DNA from: Agaricus subrufescens
Lineage: Eukaryota > Basidiomycota > Agaricomycetes > Agaricales > Agaricaceae
DNA: 64,000 nt
Assembly: GCA_029945375.1 (NCBI GenBank)
Contig: CM057058.1
Coordinates: 1,054,001-1,118,000, forward strand
Reading direction: 5' to 3'
Position 1 is the first letter of the stretch; every line of letters begins with the position of its first letter. The notes beneath the pieces were generated by a model, which ran no database searches, had not been told where the DNA came from, and saw only the letters and a program-made list of their open reading frames with translations. Below, piece after piece: positions 1 to 11,699 of the stretch. The position numbers and the translations under genes are program-made.

Positions 1-2
1 TC

Positions 3-680
3 GTAGCCGAACACTTCAACAGGATCCTCTCAGAATTGAACAAAATAACCAGCACCCACATTGAATTCAACGCCCACTCTATCGCCTGTCACTCAGCCAG
101 AATGCTCGACGTCTTAGATCGAGTCGGATCTGCCGAAGAACTAGCCGCCGCTGATGCTATCTGTAAACTCTACCGACTGGAACCCGAAACCAGACCCAAC
201 ACTCCGCCAGCCGAGGCCATACCCGTTCCCGACCCCACCCCTCTATTCATCCCAAAGCGGGAAGATAACCCTATGGATGAGGACTCTGACAAAGAAAATA
301 AACCCCCGGGATTGGAACGTGTTTCCAATATCCACTCCCCCGAATTAGCCGAAGAAGCCGACTGCCTTCACCGCTATCTGAATTTCATGCCAACCGCCAC
401 CGTACCAGCCGAAATCAAACCACCCACCACCTACGCTTTCGCCCACAACAATAACCGATATAAATCCCCCGGAGAAAGAGCTGCATACTGGAACGTCATC
501 CTTACCGTCTTGCTGATGAAAAAAGGAAAGGACGAAACCTTCAAGGGATTGCCTGCACGCATCATTGTAGGAGGACGAGACAACGCCCCTCACTTCATTG
601 GGTTCAACGAGAAAACCGACCAATGGATTATGGCTGACACCAAGAGGAAACTCCTGAACAATCTCTTTGCGCACGTCTAA
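3..680 (+). CDS. 3' part of an LTR-retrotransposon-associated ORF (partial, off left edge)
   Basis: The reading frame is already open at the left edge and runs to a TAA at 678-680, so this is the C-terminal ~225 residues of a longer protein. The apparent internal start is a TTG, not a real start. The protein has a Pro/Glu/Asp-rich middle (residues after PIPVPDPTPL, then an acidic DEDSDKENK stretch) and a more globular C-terminus (YWNVILTVLLMKKGK, ARIIVGG). I do not recognise the family. It ends 40 bases before a purine-rich tract (cggaggg) and an LTR, so it is most simply the last ORF (Gag-like or extra) of an LTR retrotransposon that extends to the left. A host gene ending beside a solo LTR is the alternative. 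Confidence 0.5.
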   Translation, partial: VAEHFNRILSELNKITSTHIEFNAHSIACHSARMLDVLDRVGSAEELAAADAICKLYRLEPETRPNTPPAEAIPVPDPTPLFIPKREDNPMDEDSDKENKPPGLERVSNIHSPELAEEADCLHRYLNFMPTATVPAEIKPPTTYAFAHNNNRYKSPGERAAYWNVILTVLLMKKGKDETFKGLPARIIVGGRDNAPHFIGFNEKTDQWIMADTKRKLLNNLFAHV

Positions 681-720
681 CGTCGCTTCGATCGGAATAC
701 GAAGCCTGAACGGAGGGTGA

Positions 721-1011
721 TGTTACGATCTATTTCTGTTACCGTCCCCTGACCCAGGTCCACATGCTCTCACTCCCCACCCATATGCTCCCCCTGCCTA
801 TCTTGTATACTTGTTCTCACCGTTAGTCAGACACCTCGGGCATACTTACTCAGCCTGCTTTCTACTTCTATTATTAGGTAGTCAACTCTATTATAAGTAG
901 CGTAGTAATACCCTGTATTCCTTACGCTTTACCAACTCGCTATATTCCCTTATCGCTCTCAAGTCTTTGCCTTAAGTTGCAACCTGAGCTAATCGCTATA
1001 AGGTCGTAACA
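721..1011 (+). repeat. 3' LTR of a retrotransposon extending past the left edge
   Basis: The stretch starts TGTTACGA and ends TCGTAACA, an exact 8-bp terminal inverted repeat with the canonical TG...CA ends. A polypurine tract (ggaggg at about 712-717) lies just upstream, and a TATA-like sequence (attataag, near 890) lies inside. Beyond position 1011 the sequence is coding sequence of a KDZ transposase on the minus strand, so the element inserted into that gene. The target duplication should begin atata at 1012; the partner copy lies outside the window. Confidence 0.75.
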
Positions 1012-3656
1012 ATATAGTTTGTGCTCACCAAAAGGGAAAGATGATGGTAGCAACAGGTTTGTGGTATGATGTGATTTGTCACTAACATATGGATGATGCT
1101 TGAGGAAGGGGAAAAGCCTGCTGTGCTCAGCTCTCCATAATTTGAGGATATCTGTGAGGTGATTGTAATCGACATCATTACTCAACTCTGCTGCTTGATG
1201 ATGAGTTAATCTGTAGTAATTAATTAAGACGGACTGTATCTGAAAATAGGAAGACCTACTGCAAATCTTCTATTTCTAGACCTCACCAAATGAGCTCTAT
1301 CAACCTGGTGGGTATAGTACTAGTCTCTTGGGATGCTGGTACTGTTTGTTGCTGTTTTGGCTCTGTAATATATAATGTGAGGAAGATTGAAGAATAGCAA
1401 ATGGGTCGCATACTTTTGCCTTGTGCCAGGTATGAATAGACTTTGACGATCGAGTTTCGTTCATTTGCCATATTGAAATCAGTTCATCAGAGATTGCGGA
1501 TGTCTGTGCATCAAAGGCGCTTTGCTTTGCTACATACAACTTTTTAGTCTGAAGACAGCGCCATGACAGCTCGGAGGCTGGAAGTGATCTTATCAGTATG
1601 ATAACAAGTGATGACGTGGCACCTCACATAGTTGGCAAAGCTTGCAAAAATTGTGGTAGCCATTGAAGTAGTCCAGTGTTTCTTGTCTATGGCCTGGATT
1701 TTGCTCCTTAGTGAAGGAGGCAGCATGATTCTGTTCAGACCATGTGCTCTCTATTGCCTCACCATGAGTCATGCCAGAGTGAGGTTCATAGACAAAAGAG
1801 TGATTGATCTGGCAGTCAACATTGTGGCTGTTGATATGCATCTTGGGTACGGATCCACGGATATGTTTGAGTAGGGGTACAAAATTGGGGAGGTTAGCCA
1901 TAACACGCCTGGAGAGATTTATATGATACTGGCACCATATGTCATAGCTGAGAGATATCCATTGTTGCTTGAACCCCTCCTGTCCAAGAGTGTGCATTAA
2001 TACATAGTCAGTCCTAGTATAACTTTGGGGTGTTAAGTTGATATTGCAGATAATACACGGATGACTTACGCTTCCCCTTTATCAAGATCAGCCATACCTT
2101 GAGGTAAATAGAACCCATGACGGGCACACTGTATCGCAATGATGCCTGACACTTCAGTGTCTCTGAATTTTGACTGATCTTGTTGCCTGACTGCCTTTAG
2201 CTTCGCACACAGAGAAGCCTAAAGACACAGTTTTGTTAGTGTCCTGTGGATACTCAACAACACGCATGTCTACTTCATTCCTCAATGACCCTATATGATG
2301 CCGGTACTCACTTTCCTCCCCAAAATAGCCATTACCAGCATTGAGAGGCTTGTCTGAACGATCATGAGTTTTCTTTTTTCTCTGAAGACAGAAATTTCCG
2401 TCTGCTGAGAGGAAAAGTGTAAATTTATGCCTGTGAGTGTATATTATATTCAGCAAAGATATTTGGAGTGTGAAATTGCGCTTACAAATCGTCATCACAA
2501 GCCAAAGCAATTGTCCCTTCATCAATATTAAACCCAACTTTGGGACACACAGGGCATCTTAAAGCAAAACACCCTGCTTGCCTATGGGACAGTATATTAT
2601 TCTTGCCTGGAACAACAACAGAGCATCAGGGGAGCATCAGGTAGTGTCAAAGGTGCATTACTATTTTGAACTCCTTATAGCAATGCTATGACACGTTAAC
2701 TAACCAATAATTGATATATAGCAGTATGCATGTATGGTTGTTTTCCCAGGAAAGGCAGCATCTGTATAATTGTTCAAGGTTTTGCAATAGTCATAATTCG
2801 AAGATTTCGCATTCAGAGAATGATGATCGAAATTGTCAAGAACTGCAAAAGTGAATGCAGTTGCCGGAAGGTCGAGGGTTGGAGGGAAAAGTTGGTGATG
2901 GACAAGTTGAAGGGCCTTATCTTGCCGATGATAGAGAGGTTGACAATGACAGTAGAGGATCTTGCATTCATGAGTTCCATTTGTGTGTACCACAATGAAA
3001 TTGTTGGGACCGTTGATGTTTCTTGGACAATGATTGCCTTGATGACCGAAACATAAGACATACCCTAAATCACATAATGCTACGTTCTTGAAGAAACATC
3101 CTGTCCATCTTTGAATACAATGAAAGGGTTGGTCACAGTGGCATTTTACTATGCAATCAGAGCAGAGGGCCGTGTGGGTGAAACATTCAAGACATCAGTA
3201 GATAGCATTCAGCTTGCCACCAGCAATATTGCCTTTCACCTGACTAAGACATGTGATGCAGTGCTTCTCTATCACGTTGTTGGTTTCAAGAGACAAAATC
3301 TCGTCCTGGATTTCTTTCAATACTTCAGGTGTGAAAGGTTGCATTTTGGTTGACGCTTCCCAGAAGAGCAATCAGGTAACACACAAAGGACAGACTGCTA
3401 CTTGTGGTTCAGGACCATGTGCAGCTTTGGTATTTTGCAGGTCAATTTCTGGCGTGGGCTCAATATTGTCAGTGTTGGTCATGTATTCAAGTTCCTCAAG
3501 GAAGGTCTTTAGAAATTTTGCTGATGGTAGAGGTTCTAAAACCTTGAGAGAGACAATCCCTGATTGCAGTTGTTTGCACTTTTGGCCTGGCATAATGTCA
3601 AGAGGTATCAGAGTATGGGACAACACAATGGGTTTGAAACAAAATTGATTGAACAA
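1012..3656 (-). pseudogene. CxC2-type KDZ transposase, 3' end cut by LTR insertion
   Basis: Successive minus-strand exons give the landmarks of a CxC2-associated Kyakuja-Dileera-Zisupton transposase. The cysteine cluster lies at about 3300-3060 (EKHCITCL ... CLECF, CSDCIVKCHCDQPFHCI, LCFGHQGNHCP). It is followed by TNGTHE and the FPPTLDLPATAFTF segment (about 2870). The RNase H-like core shows SADGNF (about 2410, first Asp), ARHGFYLPQGM (about 2100), YDIWCQYH (about 1930, second Asp) and HGEAIESTW (about 1760, the Glu). The C-terminal part (LLLPSSFPFGEH, about 1050) stops at the LTR boundary at 1011, so the gene is broken. Family assignment rests on motif order, which is distinctive; exon borders were not all resolved. 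It belongs to a different KDZ subfamily from the CxC5/CxC6-like transposases further right. Confidence 0.72.
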
Positions 3657-3659
3657 AAA

Positions 3660-4381
3660 AAAAATGCTTTCAACGACTTACAAAATCCATCAAGATGCTA
3701 AGGCTGATTCAACAGTTGAGACCAATTGTGTCACCTTTCCCTTGTTCCAACCCTGGTAAGTGGTAACGCTGCACTCAGTATTCCCAGACAATACAGTGGG
3801 AACTGAAATACCAATCTTTGGATAGTCAGAAAATGTAATCATAAACTTGCGTGGATAGGTGGGCAATGCATAGAGATAAGGCACTAAGATCATGCCTTTC
3901 CCCAGAAATTAGACCAGGACATTTGCGCCATCAAGGGCTTTATAAGTTCCGATTTGATTGTCCCATTTGCCATCATCAAATTATCCACCACTTTGGACCA
4001 TTATTTGGAGGCCACCAAATGAATCCCTATGCTCTAACCTTACCAACCAGAAGTCAGGTGCTATGCAAGACATTAATAATTCATTAAGAGCACAAGAAGG
4101 TGGTGCCACTTACGAATGGCTGGTAGAGCAACCTCAGGTGAGATTAGGGGCCAAAGTCCGAAAGCATTGGGTACTCCAGCCTCATTGTCAGGCAGTGGTG
4201 CCAGAGATCATCAAATGACATGTGCCTCTCTGAGTATCAAGCAGTCATGTGGAATGCCATTGACACAATGCAGGGATGTGTTGTTTTTGTCCTTCATCTC
4301 AAACTGAAATGATATTAGGATTCAGAGGTGGGGATGCCAGCTGGAAATGGTCAGCAAGTTTGACATTAATATAAGATATTG
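3660..4381. other. Stretch between KDZ transposase and KOW-like gene
   Basis: No convincing gene. Short minus-strand frames (for example 3690-3893) could be terminal exons of the upstream Spt5-like gene, but I could not join them with good splice sites. Confidence 0.3.
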
Positions 4382-5590
4382 TTAAATGCTAGAGATGATT
4401 ATGAGAGTATGATGGTCATATATGAAACAATAGCATACCATAGCACTAGAATTACAAATGACCATCTGATCTAATAGATCATCAAGCTTTGTGATGTAGC
4501 CTGTGGATCCAGCCGATTCACCAAACTTGACCCAAACATTATTGCCAATCTTGAAGTGGCAATGAACAAAATGGCTGGGAACCTGTATTGATTTTGGGTA
4601 GACTTGGACCCGGGTGGTCACTGAGGTGTAGATAGATGTGAGTATCAAGAACAGCTTTGGCCTCACCAACTTGACTGGCATGTTCTGATACAACAATCAT
4701 GACTTGATCCCCTATTTGAAGTTGGCAGCTCTTGACACAACAAAAGGCCTTCTTTGGTGTTGATAGATATTGATATATTGTTTGCGAATAATTTGACTTG
4801 AGAGACATTGGGGGATACATCAGTAGAGTAATAGTCATCAGCTTGAGAGTGAGTAATAGATAGCCAGAAGAATCAAATACACATTGACGGTAGCAATATT
4901 TCACAGAGGGACCAGTTCCTTCAACCCAAAAACAATGACCTGACTCGATCCAAGCCTGCAAATCAATGGGTTGAGGTGAAGGTTTTGTATGTCTTCTGAT
5001 GCTTGCACTGTTCTGTTGTGACACACTACAAGGAGGTATCATGTGAACATACATGCCTTGTATGCATTGCTGAAGTATACAGATTGTGCATTGTGATTCA
5101 GATCCAATCTGATTTAGATTAAGATAATGGTTCAATAGACAAGGGTCTGCTTACATTCATGGGTACCTCCCACATCTCCCAATCATTTTCCTGATGAAGT
5201 CTATTACCATTTAATGACTCTTGTCTGGAAGAAACAAGCCCAGAAATTGCAGAAGGCTGAGTATACTTTTCAACAAGTGGAGACAGAAAGTCCTCTGTTC
5301 TAGAGACCTCTTGTAAACATAAGCAATGATTGAACCCATTAGCATCTTGGGAACCCTCGTCTTCATCATCTGGCGCAATGAATCCTTCACCTATAAATTG
5401 TTAGGTTATTTTATTTTGATATTACGTGTACCTACAGTTGTCTTCTTCTTTGCTTGTTTCCTCTGCATCATACTCAGTTGTCTCATAGTCTATGAATTGT
5501 AATGTTTCATCTATCTCTGATAATCAAACCTTTATGTAAGTTAATCTACTTTGTTACAGGAATAACTGCATACCATTAGTTAGGTATTGT
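4382..5590 (-). CDS. Possible Spt5-like protein with KOW-type segments
   Basis: The minus strand reads first an acidic N-terminal stretch (ETTEYDAEE, then APDDEDEGSQD near 5370), then NDWEMWEVPM (about 5180). A C-terminal part follows in which two segments look like KOW/Tudor-type barrels: GDQVMIVVSEHASQVGEAKAV (trimmed: GDQVMIV, about 4700) and KIGNNVWVKFGESAGSTGYI (about 4530). In mushroom genomes, multi-copy proteins with an acidic head and serial KOW motifs resemble the elongation factor Spt5 and often lie beside transposons. Introns interrupt the gene near 5150 and 5400-5560. The match is by motif feel only; it could be another KOW or chromatin-related protein, or a relic. Confidence 0.35.
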
Positions 5591-6950
5591 TATTATTGTT
5601 CTTGGTAGTTCACAATGCTTAGGAAGAATAAGTAAGTCGATTGTTGGTGGGTGTACTGATAGTGACGAGTTCAGGTTACTAGTGCTATTCTATTGTGATT
5701 GAGAATGTTCTGCCTCCTACAATTTAGGGTTGGCTGGATTTAATCAGGTGTAGCAATTATTGTGGGAACCTTTGCCCATAATAACACCAGGGTGGTTTGT
5801 TGGGTGTGAGAGCATATTTCCATAATGGCTGCCACTGTGTAGCACTTTTAAGAAAGGTTCTGAGTAATGATAATTTTTGTTCATACACAACACCTAAGTC
5901 CTTATGAACTAGACTGGAAGTTTTACCACTCCATTAGCCTCCAAAACCTCTGAACCTTCTCCCTGACCTCTCCCTGACCTTTGAATTGTGCCACTCACCA
6001 ATGATCTCTAGCAGTGATAGCATATTTGCTGATGTTTCAGTTCATGAACCCATACTCCGTGGGTGCAAAGGAGGCGTAACCACAAAATTTGAGATGTTCT
6101 AGTCTGACAGTTGTTCCTGATTGGTGTTGATTGGTAAGCATCCTTTCACAGATTGGAATTGAAGTTCATTGCAATCTTCTCAATATGTCTAGTCAGTTCA
6201 CACTAATCTACTCAATATGTCTAGTCTTTTGGCAGCGACACTTAAAAATCACTCTCGCAACTAGAGCCATCAAGGACTGAACTGCGAAAATTTTCTTGAT
6301 AAGAATTAAGATCTGAATACACTGGGCCATACAGAGAGTTTTTCTTTCTGATTATAATCAAGAGGTTGCTAGATTTGACTCAACATGTCTAGTACTTCTT
6401 TCATAAAGCAGTGCTTGGAGCTTTACTTACCCTTTATACTTCCGCTGACTTATAGTACAACGTTTGAACTGGGCCTATATACCACACATGGGGATACTCT
6501 AGTGGAAAGGATATGTGAAAAGATTACCCTTATCTAAGATCATGTATGTGTCTTTCAAAAACTTTCATCACCCTAAATAATTTGAACAGATCTCATCTGG
6601 ATGTATTTGTTTGCTCTTGGCTCACCATGTATATACATCACCAATGCAAACAAATAAATTGTATTCATCTGCAAACCTTTCAATCACAGGAATATGACAT
6701 AGCTCATTATTCAAACTGGTAAAAGTTACACACCCTTTGATTCCTTCATTGAATTGACCTCTCTTAATATGCATCAAGCACGACTTAAGTCAGCATTTAT
6801 ATTGCAAACTGTCACAATCAAGGTTGGGAAATGGAACACCACTAATGACAAGAAGGTGAAATTGAATGATAGTTGTATAGATAACAGAACAAGCGGATTA
6901 AACAGGGATCTAACAATAGACAGAGTATGGATTGCATACCGCTAATGCAA
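5591..6950. other. Non-coding AT-rich stretch with a short dispersed motif
   Basis: I see no gene. The motif CAATATGTCTAGT occurs at about 6180 and 6212, with CAACATGTCTAGT at about 6382. Otherwise the sequence is unstructured. Confidence 0.4.
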
Positions 6951-6952
6951 AA

Positions 6953-8150
6953 CTAATTGTCTATAACAACAATTGGGTCATCAAATGTATCGCCACTGCC
7001 TCCCTTGTAAAACTTCATAACCTTTGTTGGTGGCCCTGAAACTTTACCCTTGATAGCATCAGCATCATGCTTGTGCTTCACTCCCATCACTGCTTCATCA
7101 ATAGTTTGAATGTCTTGATCGATGTATACAGCCACTGCTTCAGTGATAGTTTGAATGCCTTGATTGATGTATACAGGACATTCAATTGAAGGCGAGGTGC
7201 AAAGGGGGACTTGAGTGGATGGAAAGGGGATCTGAGTGAGTGATGGGGTCCTAGCTATCTGTTGGTGCCAGGTGGTATGACAATTCTCATCCATAGACAT
7301 AGCGTCAATAGGATTGCCAAGGTTCTTGATGAGATTTTCAAGATTAGGACAATCCTCGTCACCCAGCCCTTCCTCCCTAAGGATCAAATACCTCTCCCAG
7401 TTATGTTGTTGCCAATATGCAGTAGGAGGTAGGCTGACAAAATTGCCTATCATAGTGTCATACACTTCAAAGGGATGCGTAAAGACATGAGTTTGCCGAA
7501 GGAATAAGTGGCTGTTGAGGAGTGAGAGAAAACCATTGGTTGACAGTATTATAAAGTGCTTCGTACCTTTGCCCGCCTGTTATAGTGGGTGGTCAGGTGG
7601 ATGAGTAAATCTGAGGTGCGTAAACATACCTTGGAATATGAATATACATAGCCAGGAGGTGACTCTCCTTGAGGCAATTCTCTCCAGTGGGACACGCTTG
7701 TCATCAGGGGCAGGAGATGAAAAAGGAGAAGACTTGGGAAGAGGCAAGGTGCTGTTGTCTCTGAGCGATTGCCTCTGTTTGTTGTTATCCAACAACTTGC
7801 TCACACTAGGGAAGTCAGGAGAGGACAGAGGAGATGGAAGAGATGAGATATCATCATCACTTGGTGGAACCAAAATTTCTGCCCCTTTGTCAGTGATGGT
7901 GAGCAGGACCTGCTCAGCCTGAACAACAGAAGGACATTGAATGGGGGGTGCGATTTTGTTTCCAAGGAGGATGAAGTGCATTTCAGGAGACAGAAATTTA
8001 CCAAGAGTGTCTTTCATATAGGCAACTATATTATTTACAAGTAGAGTAACATACTTCATTGAATCTTGTAAATCTGGGCTGTTATCCTAGAAAGTAATGA
8101 CCACTGACCCTGCACAAAGTTTTTCTCCAGCATGATGTACAACAAATCGA
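6953..8150 (-). CDS. Uncharacterised multi-exon protein, Ser/Pro/Asp-rich
   Basis: I do not recognise this protein. Minus-strand frames at 8059-7580 and 7465-6953 can be joined through plausible introns (donor GTATGT near 7628 with a CAG acceptor near 7575, then GTACGA to AAG near 7466). A further upstream exon may end near 8110. The first part has LLVNNIVAYMKDTLGKF followed by a low-complexity SDDDISSLPSPLSSPD tract. The second holds a near repeat, VYINQGIQTITEAV / VYIDQDIQTIDEAV, and ends DPIVVIDN before the stop. There are no catalytic motifs. It sits between the KOW-like gene and a plus-strand gene and may be cargo of the same old mobile element. Confidence 0.35.
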
Positions 8151-8159
8151 GTTTTTTGA

Positions 8160-9960
8160 ACAGAAATCTAGGTATAGGCAATTGAATAGAAAAAATTTAG
8201 CCTAGGTGTGGGGCTTTATATTAAAGTTATACTGCATGAAGATTTGCCCTATGCAGTGCTCCATGTCAAATCAGAAAAGTGTTACCGTCTTGTGGGAGGA
8301 GAATGAAGCCAAAATCTTCAAGTTCCTGCAAGATTGTGCTGGACTGCCTCCTACTGCTTCTCTATGCTCTAAACATTCAGTCAGGTCTAAAAAACTGTGT
8401 ACCAGCAGAATGGATCCTCTATTGACAAATGCTGGAAGATGGTACTCATTTGTAAGTTACTCATAAATTTTCTTCATATCCTTTGGATGACTTGAAATCC
8501 CTAGTGCAAACCATGCAACTGGATGTACTTCTCAAGATGATTGATACATGCTCAAGAGCTTGCTGCAACCAACGAGGAATTTGGAGTTCTCATCGCAAGA
8601 TGCCATGCTCTAAGCCCCAAGCTGAGGCCAAAATGGACTGAGAGGGACACCAGCTCAGTTACCATTCAGGCGCCTCAGGAAAGCTATCCCACCAGGAAGA
8701 TTTTTGTGTTTTGGACAGAGGCATGAACACATAGTCTGTATCAATTACCAGCTCAACATTTAACAGTCTGGCAAATATCCAGCCGACATTGCTTTCCTCT
8801 GTAGCAGTAACAATCATTTCCATCTTGTGGATCACTGGAAGTCATTGGAAGAAAAAGGTATCAAGTATGGGCAGGAAGTTGAGGTATTTGGTACCTTGGC
8901 CAGACTGTGGATACCTCTGAGATGGCGTGCAGAGTATTCCTGTGGAGAGCAGGAGAATGTACTGCTGAAGTGTGCTGAAGTAGATACTGTTACCAGTTTT
9001 GGAATGTACTTTTCCTAATATGGCAATAGTGATTAAAATTGCTTTTTTGTATTCCATATTTTACATTTGTCAGCCAGCTCACGCGAATTCTTCCAGATGG
9101 AGGATTGACACTTTGTACTGTGTAAGATCCAATATCTGATTTAGGTATACTGCCAGAAATAGACAACGAGAAAATTTTCGATCTATGAATTGACATTGAA
9201 GTACAGTCCTGCAGATTAGATCAGGAACAAGCATGGACAACTAGGCATACTTTCAGATCTCTGAGACAATTAGATTCTAACATGCAATTCCGGCAATTTG
9301 ATTAAAAATTTCACTACTCACGGCATGTGTCAGTTTCAAGTGAATCATTAGGAAACAATTGGTGGCCACAAGTTTAGACAAGCAGCTCCAGATGCGGCCA
9401 GAAGGAGCTGCTGAATTTATCAATATTCATAGTGATCTCTCATGTACACTACCAAAAACAATTGGCACTGTTGTAGAATTGATATTAGATTCCCAATTTT
9501 TGGTAAGCAATACTGGGAGGTAGAGGAAAATTTTAAGACTTGTGTTCACATCTGACATATGCTAGTGCCTCCCTACAAACACCGGGACCAATCAGTGGCA
9601 ATGAGTGTTCATTCATCCAGTAGATCTTGAGTAACTTCCAGATTTTTTAGTCAGTGATATCAGCAGACAGAGGAAAATTTTAGGATTCATTTTCACCTCT
9701 GATGCACACTTATGTCCCAAACCAAACACCAGGAGCAATTGGCGGCAATGGGTAGGCTTGATTATCTATGGGATCTCGAGCTTAGGTAATGAGCCTGCAT
9801 CCAATCAGCTTGTAAAAGCTACTTGTAAGGATTACTTGGGATTACCTTAGTGTTCCTTATGCCCCCACCACCACCCATTCCTGTACTTTGACATTGCTCC
9901 TATATTTTGCCATCTCAGTGCGTGTCTACTTTCTGCTAACCGTTCTTCCCTTCAAGCATG
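8160..9960. other. Stretch without a confident gene
   Basis: Short plus-strand frames (8206-8466 and 8541-8726) are flanked by usable splice sites (GTAAGT at about 8451, TAG near 8500). They carry no recognisable domain and are quickly stopped, so they may be gene debris. The right part holds a ~100-bp direct repeat (separate entry). Confidence 0.35.
9522..9765 (+). repeat. Two diverged direct repeats, period 147 bp
   Basis: Copies beginning AGAGGAAAATTTTA at 9522 and 9669 share about 100 bp of similar sequence, including CAAACACC and GGCAATG. They lie just upstream of the plus-strand gene at 9968. Confidence 0.6.
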
Positions 9961-9967
9961 CAATTCC

Positions 9968-11690
9968 ATGGGCCAGAATAACAGCAAGGGCATTGCAGCC
10001 CTCACTACCGATGATACCGCTGTACTTGCTGAACTACTGGATGCATGTTTTGAAACACGTATTGTGGTTGATGCAAGGTCTGGGGCCTCATTGTATACCC
10101 ATCTCACCAAGTGGGTTGAAGCCATTGCCATTCTGCACTTTCATAAAACGTGCACCACTACCCCAGATGAGGACAAGGTACGTGTTAGTCATACCATGAT
10201 TCAGTTTTACAACCTAATGAGTTGTGGTAGCAAATTCAAAATTGGTACAAGAACCAGTGCAAGAAGCACAGGATTACAATCCCACAGAAACCTGTGGAAG
10301 ATACACACCTGGGCGCTGCTAACCACTCAAGCATAGCTCCTTCAGTCAGAAAACTTGTCATTGATAAATATAAAGGAGAGATCTCTCAGTCAGCAAAGGA
10401 GGCTAATGGAAGCACACAGGACAATTATATCAGAAGATGGAATCAAGCACTGTCGGAGAAAGTAGCCCAATTATCTCAGATGGAATGTGAAGCCTTGCAG
10501 GCTTTGGTCAATGCCAAGATCGCAAGACAGGCCAGCCCTCCCACACCAGAGGAAGTGCTTCAGTGAGTTCATTTAACTACCACCTATCCTTCTGCATAGT
10601 GACATGTCACAAAGGATGCAAGAGGAATTGGGCTCCCAAGCTATCAGTGCTGTCCATGCTCTTCTCCGATGGGGATGCAGGCAGTACAGTGACGCCATTT
10701 GTTTTATGACAATAGCATATTGAGATAGCTCAAATGAAGTACAAGAACAAATGTAAGCTATCTATCCTACTAATCAGCATCACCCCTAATCAAATCAGTT
10801 TTTTGGTGAGAAATGAAAGGGACTACCTTGCATATTGCAATCATTTCACTGAGCAATATAACACCTATATGAGCAGTCACCTCAGAATGGCAGCCAATGT
10901 GTCTCTCCCAAGTAAGCAAGGCATAAATACCTAAGACTAATATGATCTCACTACTTTGTAGAACATGATATTGCTACACATCACCTGGACAAAACCTCTT
11001 CGACACCCACCATAAAGTAAGTCCTGATTCAATCTTGATTTATGTGCGTTCTAATATTACAGTAGCAATGAAGCCACTATATTACAGTTTCAACCACCAC
11101 CAGTCACTTCTACTATTCAGCCTCAAGCAACACCCCCCAGCCAACCTCCTTCTCTTGTTCCCCCCTCTTATCCTGCTCCTCCAGCCTTGCTTGTTCCTCT
11201 GCATCCAGCCTCTCCTGTCCCCCTGGCTTCTCCCATTCCTCCGGCCTCTCCTGTTCCTCCACCTCAGGCCTCTCCTGTCCCTCTGGCCTCTCCTATTCCT
11301 GTGCCTTATGCTGTTACTCCACCTGCAGCCTCTATCCCTCCACCTCTAGCCTTTCCTGTCCCTCCAGCTTCCCCTGTCCCTCCTGTTGCTGAGGCTTCAA
11401 CTCTGCTAGGTGACCCTAACCAGAGTCTGCATCACAAATGTGGGTCTCCCACGATCCCTAGGGATGGCGTCTCCCAGGGTTTATTGGTTCAGCCCCAGCC
11501 CCCATCAAATGCAGCAGCTAACACTCAGCCTCTTTCCCATGTCATGCCTCCAAGCTTACCAACGAAGAAACCATGTCAAAAATGTCATGCTGCCAGCACT
11601 CAACCAGCTCAGGCTTCAACTCGCTCTAGAAACCCACCAAAGCAAAGTGGGCCCCTCACTGATAAAAACCAGAAACCACGAGCAAAGTGA
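9968..11690 (+). CDS. Uncharacterised multi-exon protein: possible homeodomain-like segment and Pro-rich tail
   Basis: Exon 1 begins ATG at 9968 and ends near 10178 at a GTACGT donor. After a TAG acceptor (about 10254) the protein continues QIQNWYKNQCKKHR, which recalls the recognition helix of homeodomain-type DNA-binding folds but is too short to prove it. Further exons (donors near 10566, 10754 and 10912) give EELGSQAISAVHALLRWG and RDYLAYCNHF. The last exon, from about 11060, is a Pro/Ala/Val repeat region (PASPVPLASPIPP type) followed by a basic end (RNPPKQSGP, KNQKPRAK) and a stop at 11690. Such genes with a helix-rich head and a proline-rich, basic tail are multi-copy in mushroom genomes. 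Function unknown; exact exon chain uncertain. Confidence 0.5.
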
Positions 11691-11699
11691 GTTTAAGCT

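Noticed and set aside
8206..8726. Plus-strand frames with usable splice sites
   Set aside because: No recognisable domain and rapid stops after joining; kept only as unexplained sequence.
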